64,000 nucleotides of DNA from Albifimbria verrucaria (GCA_020081605.1 JAHREC010000009.1:4278001-4342000), one strand, 5' to 3'. Shown: positions 1-12,225, numbered from the stretch's first letter. Numbers and translations: made by a program. The notes: generated by a model from the sequence alone, not told the origin.

Positions 1-351
1 TATATCCATAAGTGTTCGATGTCTGGCTACCTATGACTTAATCGATAAGCTGGATTGTGAATCGAGGAATCCGATGGCCAAGTAGGTACCTGCACCCGCA
101 AAATAGGTATAAAGGTACAAATGCTCTCAGTGCTCAGCCAGGGACTATGCCACCAGGAACCAGCTAAGGCCTAACAGAGGACCTGCTACTGCGCTGGACC
201 AATAGCGCTTAACCCACTACCACCAGCACCTTCAGCCTCGTCATAACATTTTCCTCGAGAGCCCCTCCATCACCACCGTCAACATTGGCCTCGCAGCTTT
301 TCTTGTGTTACCCGTGCTCGTAGCTTGCGCAAGGACGCAGCACCGCCAAAA

Positions 352-904
352 ATGACCACCAACATTATTCTTGACACCTCAATGGTAAGTCTCCGCCTCG
401 ATCCTGCCCTCACAAGTTTCTCCCCGAGCTTCTAGCTAACCACACGGCAGGGCTCCATCACCCTCGAGCTCTACACATCCCACGCGCCCAAGACTTGCGA
501 GAACTTCACTGCTCTTGCCCGCCGCGGCTACTACAACTCTACCATCTTCCACCGCATCATTCCGGACTTCATGATCCAGGAGGCGACCCCACCGGCTCCG
601 GCCGCGGCGGCTCCTCCATCTGGGGCGACAAGTTCGACGACGAAATCTCCCCGTCGCTCAAGCACACCGGCGCTGGCATCCTCAGCATGGCCAACTCCGG
701 CCCCAACACCAATGGCTCCCAGTTCTTCATCACCCTCGCCCCGACCCCTGGCTCGACGGCAAGCACACAATCTTCGGCAGGGTCAAGAGCGGGCTCGGCG
801 TCGTGAAGAGGATGGGCCTCGTTAAGACGGGCGCCGAGGATCGTCCAGAGCAGGACGTAAAAATACTACAAGCACGTGTGGAAGAAAACGAAGAGGAAGT
901 CTAA
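352..904 (+). CDS. Peptidyl-prolyl cis-trans isomerase, PPIL1-type cyclophilin
   Basis: Cyclophilins catalyse proline cis-trans isomerisation, and the PPIL1 subgroup is a nuclear, spliceosome-associated single-domain form. Seen: exon 1 (352-384) ends in GTAAGT, and exon 2 starts at 451 after CAG. The reading gives [19 protein letters not shown], then [41 protein letters not shown] and [10 protein letters not shown], covering the catalytic Arg, the Gln/Phe pair and the substrate pocket. Length is about 160 residues, normal for PPIL1. Two single-base losses break the frame: near 580 (a G between MIQ and GGD) and near 748 (a C in the run before the TGG of PWLDG). With both allowed, the frame reaches TAA at 902-904. 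The short acidic C-terminus (EENEEEV) is typical of fungal copies. Family call is firm. Sgf11 lies downstream on the opposite strand, tail to tail. Confidence 0.93.
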
Positions 905-1491
905 GCGAGGGTCATAAACCGGCGTAGAACTGGATCGTAATTTCATTAAACTGCATGGTGTTGAGGAGTTGTCGAGCCAAAAGAGCTCAACCGTCTTTAG
1001 AAATCTTCAAAAAGGGCAAAAAGTGCTGCGAGTTTTCATGATTTGGATATCAATACGTAGCACCAAAAGAACCAATTGCAAGCAGCAAGGGCCAATGCCT
1101 TGATTCATCTTATATCCAGCCTTGAAATGCAAATAACCCCAAACGCCCACCGGCTGGACCCTCTTTCTTGTGGAATACTATGCAGTGAAAACGTGCTATC
1201 CCAGAGGTGTCAATAACCAAACCGCGCCATACGTTCGATGCAAAGCGTATACTCAGATTATACAGGTAGTTGAGAGGATGCGACGGCCACGGAAGGCGTG
1301 TCGCCTCTAGCGTGTATCCAAACCATGGAGTCGAGGGATCTACCTCTATGGCATGAAAATTCAACCAAAAGCCAAGGCCGCTCCGTATCTGGCCAAGGCG
1401 AAAATAAGTAGTTATAAATCTCCGGCAGCCAAGGAGGCAGCCACCAGAAATTGTCATATGCACGACACAGTATATATGTTGTCGAGTGTAG

Positions 1492-2713
1492 TTAACGATG
1501 GGTCGGGGAGAGGACAGTGTCTCGGACGACTCCGACTCAGCATCCGCATCTTTGCCATTCTTGGACATTGGCGAGCTCGGCGGAAGCTCAGCGGCCTTGA
1601 GCTTCTTTACGGGGCTCATGTTCTTTCCGGTGGCCTTCTTCGGGGCAACCTCGACCGATATGCCAGGCGCGTCGTCGTACTCAGCCTTGTGCGCTTGGCT
1701 CAGCTGGGAGCCACCCTTCACCTTTTCCTTCTTCAACGAAGGCTTGGTCTTCAGGATAACCTTCTTGGGCCCGACAGCAGGCTTGAGCTTCTTTTTCTTG
1801 TGGCTGTTCTCTGAATCTTCGTCTTCCTCGCTGGCATCACGCTTTCTGGGACTAGCAGCACGAGAGCCTGGGGCCGGAGTCGCCTTCTGAGACGAGGGTG
1901 GCGTGGTGTCATGCTGAGAACCGTTGCTCATCTTCTGAGCGGCAGCTCTACTCGCGTTCCGGCCGCTGTTTCCGATACAAGATCCCATGTGGTTGTTCAG
2001 TCGCGTAACAAGAATACATCGCTTGCATTTGCTGCAGGTAGCAGATGGGAACGACAGAACGTTCGGCGGCCTTTGGTCTGGAGTCGGCGAATCTGTGTCT
2101 TTCTTTTCCATGTCCTTCTTCTTCTTGCCTCTGCCTGGGCCGGGAGCGACCCAGCTCTGACCGTAGATGTCGCATCCGATCTTGTCAATATATGGTTGTT
2201 TCTTGCAATAGATGACTGTCGGGTCGGGCTTCTTGGCGCCCTTGCCGTCGGTCGGGTGCAGTAGGCGCGGCAGGTGACATTTTGGGCACAGTATTTCCTT
2301 GGTCGTCTCCAGAGGGTTTCCTTCAGTAGCACCTTGCCATCTTCGTATATCGCAGCATCCGTCTCGACTCGCACGTCGGGTCGGGAATCGGGGCTGGAGG
2401 AATCGGAGGCATCCGAGGCCATCTTCTCGACCTTGATGGCGGCCGTAGTCGCTCGGGCCGTCTTCTCCTCCCGGTGAGTCTTCATCAGGAGGTCGGAGAG
2501 GATGTTGTAGAGCACGTCATCGAGGACCGAGTGTGCCTAGGCCGTGGCAAACAAGAATCAGTAAAATTTGCATTGTGAGGCGCCAGCGCGCTGCCAATGC
2601 AACGGACATCGCTGGGAGCGACCTGTTGGGATGCCAGAGCTTACCAATTTATCCATGCTACTGACATCGTCACGAGCACGGACAAGGCCGGCTCTGCCCG
2701 TGCTGGAATTCAT
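1492..2713 (-). CDS. sgf11: SAGA-associated factor 11 (Sgf11), DUB-module zinc-finger protein
   Basis: Sgf11 is part of the SAGA deubiquitination module (with Ubp8, Sus1 and Sgf73), which removes ubiquitin from histone H2B. Seen: exon 1 (2713-2645) encodes MNSSTGRAGLVRARDD and ends in GTAAGC; exon 2 starts at 2536. It holds the N-terminal helix LDDVLYNILSDLLMKTHREEK, then ETDAAIYEDGKVLLK. After one missing base near 2320 follow ETTKEILCPKCHLPRLLHP and a Cys/His finger, CSKCKRC...NNHMGSC, of the Sgf11 type. The rest is a basic, Lys/Ser-rich tail with KKKKLK. The C-terminus is uncertain: the open frame runs to 1110, but its last 120 codons do not look coding. One lost C in the TCTCCCCGACCC region would end the protein at TAA near 1492, which I prefer. 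The fungal form is much longer than yeast Sgf11. Confidence 0.83.
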
Positions 2714-3979
2714 CTTGGCTCGCCAGCCAGCGTCGCCAACCGGTAGGATGAAGGAAGACGTCCGGGTGAATAGCCCAGCCTCTGTGTAACGGTCTTTCTC
2801 AAGGAGAAAAAAAAGGGAATACGGCAGGCCCGGGCCGAAGGTCAACGATGTCGGACAAGGCGGCCGGGGAGGACACGGGGAGAATCGAGATGTAGCGTAG
2901 CGCAAGCGGCCTTCTCGTCAATTCCTAGTCACTAACGAACCATGATTCGAGACCAGTAGCAGGCCAATCAACTCGACAGACCTTTAGTAAGATCGTCGAG
3001 CCAAGAAGGGAAAAGGGCAGACGCCAAAGGGTGTTTGCCAATGGCGAGATTAGCCCAGCAGGTGTCGGAGGAGGATTCGAGAGGAGGAAGAAGGAAGAAA
3101 AAGTTATGTGATGATGACAGTGTCAAGCCAAGGTGAGCTCAACGTCAACTTTCAGCCGGAGCGCACGAGGCTCTTCAGGGATCTGGCGAGGAAATTTGGC
3201 CCCTACCCGTACTGTACCCGATACGGTACCTTTCCCTGTCTGCAATCGGAGCAGCCACCCAAAAATGCCTGACAACTCCTCGGACGATACGAGCCACGGT
3301 ACCCAATCGCTAATGCTTCACCAGTTAAACTTAAGGCACTCTACCTTAGCATGCAGATAAAAGTGGTACCAGCTAGCGGATGTTATCGAAGCCATTTTCC
3401 CATGTGTACTAAGGCAAGGTAAGGCCTCTAACTTCTCGTAGGTACCATGTAGATGTAGATATAGACGGATGTACCACAGCAACCAACTGCACGCTCAACC
3501 ATCTCTTCAGCTGCAGCCAATTACCAAGATGCATCACCTAACGGTACCTGGTCAAGCCCGCCCTCCCCTCTAAAGGCCCTCTCGTCTCCTGGCCTGTAGG
3601 GAAATTTCCAGCCACTGAGGCTCTGCAAACTGGCGACTTGGCTTTTCTGTACGAAACCCACCCCTCGGTACTCTGTACATGCAAGGCCACCGGCCCGCCA
3701 GCGCCGTCGCAGGTCTCAACAACAAGGCTCGTGGCTGACTTTGCTGCTACTGCGTGCCGTCGCTCGTTAGTCCAGCAACCAACATCCCTTTCTTAAACCC
3801 AAGACACATGCCACATTTCCCCGGCTACAGATACAGATCCGATTCAAAACAGATGACCATCATGTTGAGACACTAACCCGTCTGCACCAAACTTTCGTTT
3901 CCTCTTATACACCCCATCCTTCTTTTTCTACTTGCCTGTCTCTCTCTTCTACTTCCTGGTAATATTTCTTCTCCTCGTC
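2714..3979. other. Divergent intergenic region between Sgf11 and the GNAT gene
   Basis: No convincing gene. It holds 5' flanks of two divergently transcribed genes and several GGTACC / TACCTTAGC elements (3228-3460 and 3540-3560). A pyrimidine-rich stretch just upstream of 3980 looks like a fungal core promoter or 5' UTR. Confidence 0.6.
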
Positions 3980-5058
3980 ATGACGCTCCCTGCCACGGCC
4001 TCCAACAAGTCTGGCCAAATGTCAATACGATCCTTCTTCTCGGCCAAGGCTCCCAACTATGCTCCGCCGCCATCGCAGAAGGCCAGCGGTGCCATCGGCG
4101 CCAACGGAGCTTCGTCCGCGGCCGACCCTCGGCGTCCGCTTCCCCGCCGCCTTCCAGCTTGAGCACCGCGACGACCGTGATGCGGCCGCTGCCCCCTCCA
4201 TCGCTGAGAACCTCCCGAGTCAGGCTGCGATCCGGCCCATCACCGCGCAAGATACCAACGCCCTCCGCCGTATAAATGCTCTTCTGCTCCCCGTCGGCTA
4301 CCCAGATAGCTTCTACCAGCGCGCTGTTGACCCCACGGCGTCCGGTCCCTTCTCGCGCGTCATCACGTGGGCTCACCCAGGCGAGGATCCCAAGGTCGTG
4401 GGTGGTGTTGTGTGCCGCGTCGAACCTGCCATGAGCGTTGCAGCTGCCGGCCAGATCTCCCAGACCTTGTACATCCAGTCATTGTGCCTCCTGTCGCCGT
4501 ACCGATCCAAGGGCTTGATCAATGCCGCCCTCGAATCGATCATCGCAACTGCTACGTCGAGCCCCGAGCTAGCTGTCAAGACAGTGTCTGCCCATGTCTG
4601 GACCGAGAATGAGGAAGGCTTGCAGTGGTATGAGCACCGTGGGTTCAAGCGCGAACAGCAGCCGATTAAGGGTTACTATATCAAATTGAGGCCCGACTCT
4701 GCATGGCTCGTTCATCGCGATGTCGGTGGCACAGAGGACTCGAACACTGTGTCCCCGGCGTTAGCACCGCCTGTTCAGGCACCAACCATCAGTAACGGCG
4801 GCCCCCTCCTAGTGCGATCACACCACCTGCAGATGACGGCAAGTCACGCCCTCCCCGAGGACCGCCTCGGGACAGTCGTTCCAGAACCAGCGACCCGAGA
4901 CAGAGTGGAATGACCTTCCGGCCGACATGGCACCGGGTCTATTGGTGCCACCCAAGAGAAATGGTAGCGAGCCGGGCTCTGGCGCAAGCTCTAGGAGCAG
5001 CTCAACCGCTCGCAAGAAGAGGGACAGGTCATACCCAGCTGCGGCGTTTGGGAGCTGA
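3980..5058 (+). CDS. GNAT-family N-acetyltransferase with N-terminal PIP-box-like motif
   Basis: Predicted acetyl-CoA-dependent N-acetyltransferase, with a fold resembling NAA50/San. Seen: the N-terminus reads MTLPATASNKSGQMSIRSFF, and residues 13-20 (QMSIRSFF, 4016-4039) match the PCNA-interacting consensus Qxx[I/L/M]xxFF. A Pro/Ser-rich linker follows, then the GNAT core: AAIRPITAQDTNALRRIN, a beta strand YIQSLCLL, the acetyl-CoA loop SPYRSKGLINAALES, and HVWTENEEGLQWYEHRGFK. The C-terminus is basic and Ser-rich, ending in YPAAAFGS. Four single-base losses in C runs fit the frame changes: near 4133, 4195, 4805 and 4857. With them, the frame runs from 3980 to TGA at 5056-5058, about 360 residues. 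Eco1/Ctf7 cohesin acetyltransferases also carry PIP boxes, but the C2H2 finger of Eco1 is not visible here. Substrate unknown; PCNA binding is inferred from the motif only. Confidence 0.82.
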
Positions 5059-5376
5059 TAGAAAAAGTGGAGGCATTTGGAAACGAAACATGGAACACGA
5101 ATTGATGACTTGATACAAAAACATTAGATTGGGCGAGCATAGCATTAAGCTACGTTCAAATGAAGACCTAATTCGCGAGATGGGAGTGACGGTGTAGATA
5201 CTTGAATTGGAATAGAATGACTTGTACTACGTCAAATTCATCTTGTCCTGTACTGCCTAGCTGCCAAAGTAATCACTATGATCAAATCCGAGGTATGTCC
5301 CATACCAACATGTACACTTTTAAGAAGATCACAGGTACGCCTTAAATGCAAAGAGAAAACGCCTCAACAGAACGCC

Positions 5377-7256
5377 TCAACGCTGGCGATTCCACCAGAG
5401 GGCGGCAATCGCGGCAACTCCAATAACACCTGCAGCAATCAAGGCAACATTGGAGACTGGAGTCTCGTTCGCTAGAGAAGATGTCAGTAAATCAGTTGCT
5501 TTTTTAGCAGCAGGGACAACATACAGTACTCGGGGTGAGTGCTCATCTCCCTCTTCAGGCCGCTCCGGAGCTCCCGGATGTAGTCTTCAGGCTTCTCCAT
5601 GGTCGAGGCGACCAGGGCGATCAAAGCGGCACCGACACCGCTGCCATCCTTAGCGATACCAATGCGAATCTTATCAGCGCCATGGGGGCCGATCTGCTTG
5701 ATTTCGCGGAGGGCTTCGTAGATCATGTCGCGGAAGAAAGGATAGTGCTCAACCAAGCTGCCGTCGACACCGATGTCAATAATCTCCTCCTCAGGGTCGT
5801 CAAGCTTGCCGGACTGAATGGCGATGGCGCCAATGGCAACAGCTGAGAGTCTCGCCGCTCGTCGGCCGACAGCGTTGCTAATAGCCTTGAAGGCCTGTGC
5901 ATCCTCCAGTGAGGGGTGTATACGTGGAGCTTCTCAAGTTCCTGGCGGAGAGTCTGCAGTTCCGGAGTGTTGTCGGCAGCTGCCACCGACATGACAGCGC
6001 TGTCCAGGCCCCATTGGTTCAGGATACCCGAATCAGGTCCGATGCTGGTGGTCGTCGCCCAGTCGTTGAAGCTAGAGTTCACATCCTTGAACAGGGTGGT
6101 GTTCTCATTCTTGACCATGTCGACGATAGCAAGTCGGACAATCTCACCCAGGAACATGCCTGAGACCCTCTTCTCAAAGAGCTGCAGACCAGGGTTCACA
6201 CTGTTGACGTCCAGGGACTTGTCCCATGGCGTCGTAGGCAGAACGTTGAGCTGGTTGTCGAAAGAACCCCACTCGGTGTTGAGGACCATCTCGCCTGTTG
6301 AGGTATCATACTCGCCGGTAATCGGCTTCTTGATGTTCTCAGTCTTCTCGATGTATGCACCGTTCGTACCGGTACCGAAAATGGCGCCGAGGAGGGAGCG
6401 GTGCTTGCCGCTCGAAGTGTAAGAGCGAGCCATGAGCGTGCCTACAGTGTCATTGACCAGCGCAGAGACCCTGACAGGGAGACGAAGGTTGTCGATTTCA
6501 GTCTGCAGCAGGGAGCAGACATCCTTACCAACGGCATCGGGGATGTCGAAGCCCTTGGTCCAGCGGATCAGCTTGCCCTTGTTAATACCAATTTGCTGAA
6601 CGGGGAAGCTGAAGGTGAAACCCAGACGGAAGATGTTCTCGTCACGGTAGCCCTGGGGCGTGCTGGAGGTCTGGCGGCGGCGGACGTGGCTGTTAAAGCG
6701 GTCGGCATGGTGCTCCTTCAAGAAGAGCTCAATCTGCTTGGCAAGGAAGGCAAACAAGTCGCTGGCCTTCTTGGCGACCATGAGATGCTTGGGGATGGGA
6801 ACTTTGTTGTAGGTAAGGTTGAAGGTAGTGTCGCCATTGAGCATGATGGAGCAGACACGGAAGTTGGTGCCGCCGAGATCGACGGCTAGGTAGAGACCCT
6901 TCAGAGAGTCGCAGTCAGATCCGGGCCTAGCTTGAGACGATGGAGAACGAGGTGAAGCTTACCTTTTCCGTGCCATTGGGAACACCAGTGACATAGGTGG
7001 GAATCTGGCTAATACTGGTACCATCCTTCTCCAAACCTTCGCCTACAGAAAGTTTATGAGTAAGTCGAGCGACAGAGAGCGGGAGAAGAAGAAGAGAAAA
7101 AGAAGGGAGAAAATGTCACGCGACGAGAGAGAAAGTGAGAGCGCGAGCTTGCGACTTACCCATCTGCTTCAGGAATTCATTGACGTGCCTGTTGAGGTCG
7201 TCACTGGAGAAGTCGAACTGGTCGACGACTCGCTTCGTCTCTTCGGCGAGGGCCAT
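5377..7256 (-). CDS. Glucokinase / hexokinase with C-terminal hydrophobic tail
   Basis: ATP-dependent glucose phosphorylation, the first step of glycolysis. Seen: exon 1 7256-7160 (MALAEETKRVVDQFDFSSDD), exon 2 7042-6963, exon 3 6898-5525, exon 4 5471-5377. Motifs: phosphate-1 LAVDLGGTNFRV, sugar-binding LGFTFSFPVQQ and WTKGFD, ALVNDTVGTLMA, GAIFGTGTNGAYIE, EWGSFD, then DIGVDGSLVEHYPFF and KDGSGVGAALIALVAS. The sequence resembles the fungal glucokinase (GLK1) branch more than HXK1. One C is missing near 5917 (VYTP|SLEDAQ). After HPEY there is a clean intron (GTATGT donor at 5524, TTACTGAC branch, CTCTAG acceptor). The last exon reads NETPVSNVALIAAGVIGVAA then IAALWWNRQR and stop: about 20 hydrophobic residues capped by Arg. 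Predicted length is about 548, longer than typical (about 490). If the intron is not removed, the protein ends instead at KKQLIY (stop at 5484). Confidence 0.9.
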
Positions 7257-8299
7257 TGTGATCGGTCGCGAGGTGGGATGCGAGGTCGGGAAGGGCGGAG
7301 GAATGTCGCAGACAGGATCTGGGACGTCGAGGCGGGCGAGCGGCGATGAGTGGAGGTTGAAGTAAGAGAAGAGGTGAGAAGAGGTGGTTGTAGGAGAGGA
7401 TGAGGAGGAGGAGAAAGAGAAGGAAGGGCGGAGTTGGAATTGGAGCTGGAGAAGGAAGAGCTTGGCGTCACTGAGGACGAGCTGTGCGAGCTTTTGTGCA
7501 ATTCAATTGTCAGTGGCTTGCGGCGGAGCTAGAGGGACGAGATGGCATGGCATAGTGCGTTAGATAGCTCGACCTGGGCTTGTCGACGTCAGGTAAGGTA
7601 GGGGAGCAGGGATCAGGCTTGGGGAGTGGGGGATTCAGTGGATGGGCCTCTGGCCTTCTGGCTTTTCCACTGGAAGCGCCATTGCGGGAAGATTCACCGG
7701 AAAGCCGCCAAGGCCTAGGCAAGCAGAACGAGCCAGAAGTAGCAATTGGGGAAGAGGAGTGTGTGTGGTATGCGTCTCTGCGCATGCCTGTGCGTGTTGC
7801 GAAAAATAAGAGGAAAGGGAGATGCAGAGATGTAGAAGAAGTAAGAATAGGAAAAACGAAAGCAAGAAAGATGAGAGAAAGTAGGAAAGAAACACAAAGT
7901 AATGCTGAGGTACTTGGCCGTACTTCATGCTTGGCTTGCCACCAAACCCAACAGTGAGGTACTCGCCGAGTATCCCAGCCCATGGCATCAAGTACCACAT
8001 CAACCAACATGGTAATGTGCCGTACCACAGAGGGAAAATCTCGATTCGCCGATGCGTGCAATACAGGCGGGTTTGGCACTGTAAGGGCCCCAGAATAAAA
8101 TAAAAAGAGCTCAGACTCACCGTGACTGCAACCACGAGTACCAATACGGAGGATACGCCGCCGAGCGTCGCCGTGCATCTGCGTCTCTTGCACGACTTGA
8201 GTGCTTTGTCTTCCGCCATCTCGACAACACCATCCACGGCCGTCCCGACACCCCCAGACAAGATAAGGTGCAGTCCAGGCCACGCCAAGCGATGACCAC

Positions 8300-8324
8300 C
8301 ACACACACTCACTCACTCACTCAC
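8300..8324. repeat. (ACTC)n microsatellite
   Basis: Short tandem tract of CACA then about five ACTC units ending in ACAC, in non-coding sequence. Confidence 0.8.
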
Positions 8325-8815
8325 ACGCGTGCACAGTCCGTGTGCCTGCTGCTGCCGGCCGTGCCTCGCAGGTGTCTTCTCGGTCGTATTCCTCTGCTCA
8401 CCCACACGCCAGGCAATTGTTTTGCGTGGTTTCCTGGCTGCTTTGCCTGCGACTGTGGGGAGTCGGTCTTCGCTACGATGACGGCGTCGTCCTTGTTTGG
8501 GGGTGACGAGGGGCAGGGAAATTGTCGCTAGCGGAATCCTCGGCCTAACTCCCCAAGCTCCCCACAGGAAAAGGGCCGTCTCCGTGCTTCAAATCTCAGG
8601 CCTGGGTCTCTGGATGAGGTCATGCAAAGAGAACCCTGCCCTGTTCAATTTCCAGGCAGATGGAGACGGGCAGTCGGCTGCTCGGTCTGTACTCTGGATT
8701 GCACTGCACTGTAGGTTTCGCAAACGCACGAAAGCGTACGGAGCCTTGCGCCGCGCTTAGCACTTCAAAACTTCCCGATGCGTTCATTCACAGCATAACC
8801 AACGATGGGTATTGG

Positions 8816-8843
8816 CCTGGCTGGCTGGCTGGCTGGCTGGCTG
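8816..8843. repeat. (CTGG)n microsatellite
   Basis: About six consecutive CTGG tetranucleotide units in the gene-free stretch. Confidence 0.85.
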
Positions 8844-11800
8844 ACTGTCAATGGGCGGGCGGATACCTATGCTACGTCGCAAAGGGAGCCGTTAATCAAT
8901 TGGCCTCTACACACTCCAAGCGCATGATTTGCTTGCCTCGTTAGGGTACATCCTCACCTCGAACCAAAGCCGGTCAAATCTCGTCTCTTCCTTGGAGGTC
9001 ATTCAATTCTTCTGACAAATATCCGTGTCGCCGAAGCTCGGCCAGTTGGCGGGGAACGAATGGCGCTGGCGCTGACAGCGAACGAACTGCCTCGCCGGAC
9101 CAGAACTGGCGCGAAGAACCCGAAACTTTGGACGGCTCCTCGGGAGGCTGCTTACGACACAGCCTGCGAATGGCCTGACAGCGGGAGCGGCTTCCTGTGT
9201 ATGTCTGGGCGGCAGACGTAGCGAAGAGCACATTCAATCCTCGCTCTTTGTCCGTATCGTGGGGAAAGTGCGGTGGTTCAAACAACCCGACAAGTTTTCG
9301 GAGAAACCAATCCACTTGCTCCTGTAATGCGGATTCCACTTATGTCACGATGCCCCAGTTGGCCGTTATTCATGTGAGTGGGGGCCCTCGACAGGATCGC
9401 AAGGGGTCAGCAAAATGGATCGAAACTGCTGCATTCACACGGACAGCGTTGGGAACATTGACGTATGTCCGTCCCTGAATAGCACCCAGCCCTGACAGTA
9501 GGTCTCTCCACTCCAGTTGTCCAACAAAAACGGACTGTTTGGCATTCAAACCATAGGTGCAATGATTCGTGACCACCTGCTTGTTGTGGGCGTAGAAACG
9601 TAGATTCTTGGCAGGGGCTCGTGAAAACGTACTCGAGACGTTTTCAAAGGCCCCGGTTACATTGAATCATCACATTGGTAATTGTAAATGGCTATAGATA
9701 CGGATAATGGTGCACATTTTGAGTCCCTGGACTTCTCAATCACAGCAGACCATTCATTTCCGGCTAACAATAGACCCCAATATCTCACAACGCGCTTACA
9801 CGGAATGGAATGGTAAGATGGGGCTCACACGCCATTCATACGGGTTGGACGCCACGCGTTTCTAGTGGGGTTTTGAGTATTTCGGAATTTAATGGCGTCG
9901 GATTGTGTCTAAATTTGAGGAATTAGGACTAAGAATGGCGCACAGCCTCCTCTACCTGGGACAATAGGCATGCCGGAGGTGCTTGTGATGAGTAGCCTGA
10001 TGTTTTACTCCGTTGCCTCTGAATATTTACTTACCCTGCAGACATAGTAGTCTTCATGGCTGTCAGATTCGCTTGCACGACTTATGCACATCTATTGTGA
10101 GCAAATCCGCTGAATCATATCATTGGCTTGCTTTTGTGATACTGCTCTTTAAGGCCTTGACGCTGACACTAGCCGGGTAACAATAACCTAGTTTGATGTA
10201 CCGGATGATGAGCCACAGGGTCAGCACTTACAACAATCGCCACTGTCAGATCTAAGGTTTACACTGCCAACTCCAAGTCTTAGGCAAAAAACCAGCGAAC
10301 GGCTGTGTAAACATACGATAGCATAGCATGGCCAGGCCCATAACACATGGCGGGTTCGGAAATTTAGACACCAGTTAGCACCAAGCCCCATCCTCTCGGG
10401 CACAGTAAGCATCCGTGGCTGATAGAAGCCAGGGTAAACCACGCTTGTGTGATGACATCGGTGTTCCATGAATGTAACCCAAAGCATCGACATGAAAAAA
10501 ACAAAGACCCAGGCCAAAGTCTCCGGGGAGGCACAGCAATCCAGAGCTCATACGTTCTGCGACTTCCAAACCTGAAGCACTCCAGAGGAGGAGTCCAAAG
10601 CACGGTGCAGAGCCTAAGCAGTTGGGCAGTCATCATGATGTCTCAATAGGGAAAATGGCAATGGTGGTGGGTCTTCCGTGGATGATCCACGACTGCGACG
10701 TAGTGTTGGCCTCCGTACGCACATGTGACTCTCGTGATTCTTGATGTTAGCCGTGGACATTGGAAGGAAGATAGCCAGGTCCATTTACGGTATCGGCATC
10801 GGCATCGGCATCACGCGAATCCCCTGTGCTAGGGAGCAGATAGTCTTCCCGGCAGACTGGTTCCAGTCCTAGAAATAGGACATCCTTGGACGTAGGTTCT
10901 GGCTTTGGTCCCTTTTCTGCCCAATAACGCCATACGGGGCATTGGGCCGCTCGACAGCTGGGGCCCCAGAAGGACTGCTTCCGGGCCACAGGAGGAAAGG
11001 AAAAGGAAAAAAGAGCCTTGCAGGACATGTTGCAGAATTCAAACGTTGTGCTACCAGGAGCCGCCTTACCCCGTCCTCTCAACTAATAGGACGTGCAGTT
11101 CAGACGGCCGGTTTGGTTGCCCCCAACCAGGAGACAACTGAGGAGACCGTAAACTTGCGCCGACAACGTGGAAGCCCATCAGCAAGCCCCACCAGGTCGC
11201 TGGCACGAGATTGAGAAGCTCCCATTCGCCGTTTTCTCCAGGATACCTTATTATTAATAAAGGGCACCAAGGACAGACGAAATCAGACCAGGTACGGGGT
11301 TCGGTGCGGCGCTTACAGCCCTGACATGAACCCCGCCCTAGGCTTAAGTCCTAGGATAAGTCCTGCGGCTGACTGTTGCGGGCCTGGGCTGGTGGTGTCG
11401 CGACCGAGGCGAGCAAGAGCGGAGCAGAGCAGACGAGAGCATCACTAGGACGGCTTACGCCGGCACCGGTTGAAAGGCGTACGGGACAGCGAGTTGGCGA
11501 GTGTGGGGAGCCAACAGCATTGGGCTGTGTCTGATCTGATTACCTCGCACCCTTCTGAAGGATGGGCATGAGTGAGCATCTCAGATCACCGGTCCCCGCC
11601 GTGCGAGTGTCGCCCGCTCCGTGTTGGGCCATGGTCTGATGAGGGAGCATGGTCATAGCTCCCCAGGAAACCGTGCCAATTTCGTCCGTCTGGGAAGGGT
11701 TTGTCTGCTTTTCGAGACGCGGAGAGGATCAGGAGCTGTGCAGCTATTGGGTTACATATGTTTTGCATTCGACGTCTTCTGAGACGAGCCGCACCGAGGC

Positions 11801-12165
11801 CAAACATGTCGTCGACGACCACATGCACATGCAATTGGAAGCCGTTTCCGCTGAGGAGCCTATGGCCTGGCCTGCACGGCGACGGTGGACCCCTGGCTTG
11901 TCTCAAGAGGCTCGGTATACCCGTCCAAGCCTGAGCCTGAGCCGGAGCCTAAGCCTAAGCCGCCTACAGGAGGAGCGACTGGAGTTGATTAGTACGTTGA
12001 TCAGCATGACAGCCACGAATGAGTTAGGTAAGGTAATTAGCCATGAGTTGGCCAAGACCACTTCGGGCGCTCCTTGGTCGTTTTGGGTTATGCTGCAATT
12101 TGCGCATGCGGTACGAGGACAGTTGCAGTACTGCACGGTTACGGTGTACGGAGCGCGCAGCACAA

Positions 12166-12225
12166 CACAGCACAGCACAGCACAGCACAGCACAGCACAG
12201 CACAGCACAGCACAGCACAGCACAG
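12166..12225. repeat. (CACAG)12 pentanucleotide microsatellite
   Basis: Twelve uninterrupted CACAG units (60 bases), the longest perfect simple repeat in the window. It produces spurious open frames on both strands (repeated STAQH or AVLCC peptides) that should not be annotated. Confidence 0.95.

Noticed and set aside
352..904. Programmed ribosomal frameshifting or pseudogenisation as the reason for broken frames
   Set aside because: The same kind of break occurs in nearly all genes, at simple C/G runs, without slippery sites or structures, and in essential single-copy genes.
1110..1491. Extension of Sgf11 to the end of the long open frame
   Set aside because: The extra sequence (NYTRQHIYCVVHMTISGG onward) loses the charged, low-complexity character of the tail and looks like translated 3' UTR; one lost C gives a stop near 1492.
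7510..8316. 268-residue open frame on the minus strand (and an overlapping 225-residue one)
   Set aside because: Composition is Ser/Phe/Leu-rich from GA/CT tracts and has no domain. It lies in the glucokinase 5' region and its overlapping alternatives look equally good.
11928..11966. CCTGAGC/CCTAAGC units resembling telomere repeats
   Set aside because: The units vary and are not TTAGGG/CCCTAA; too short to be an interstitial telomere.
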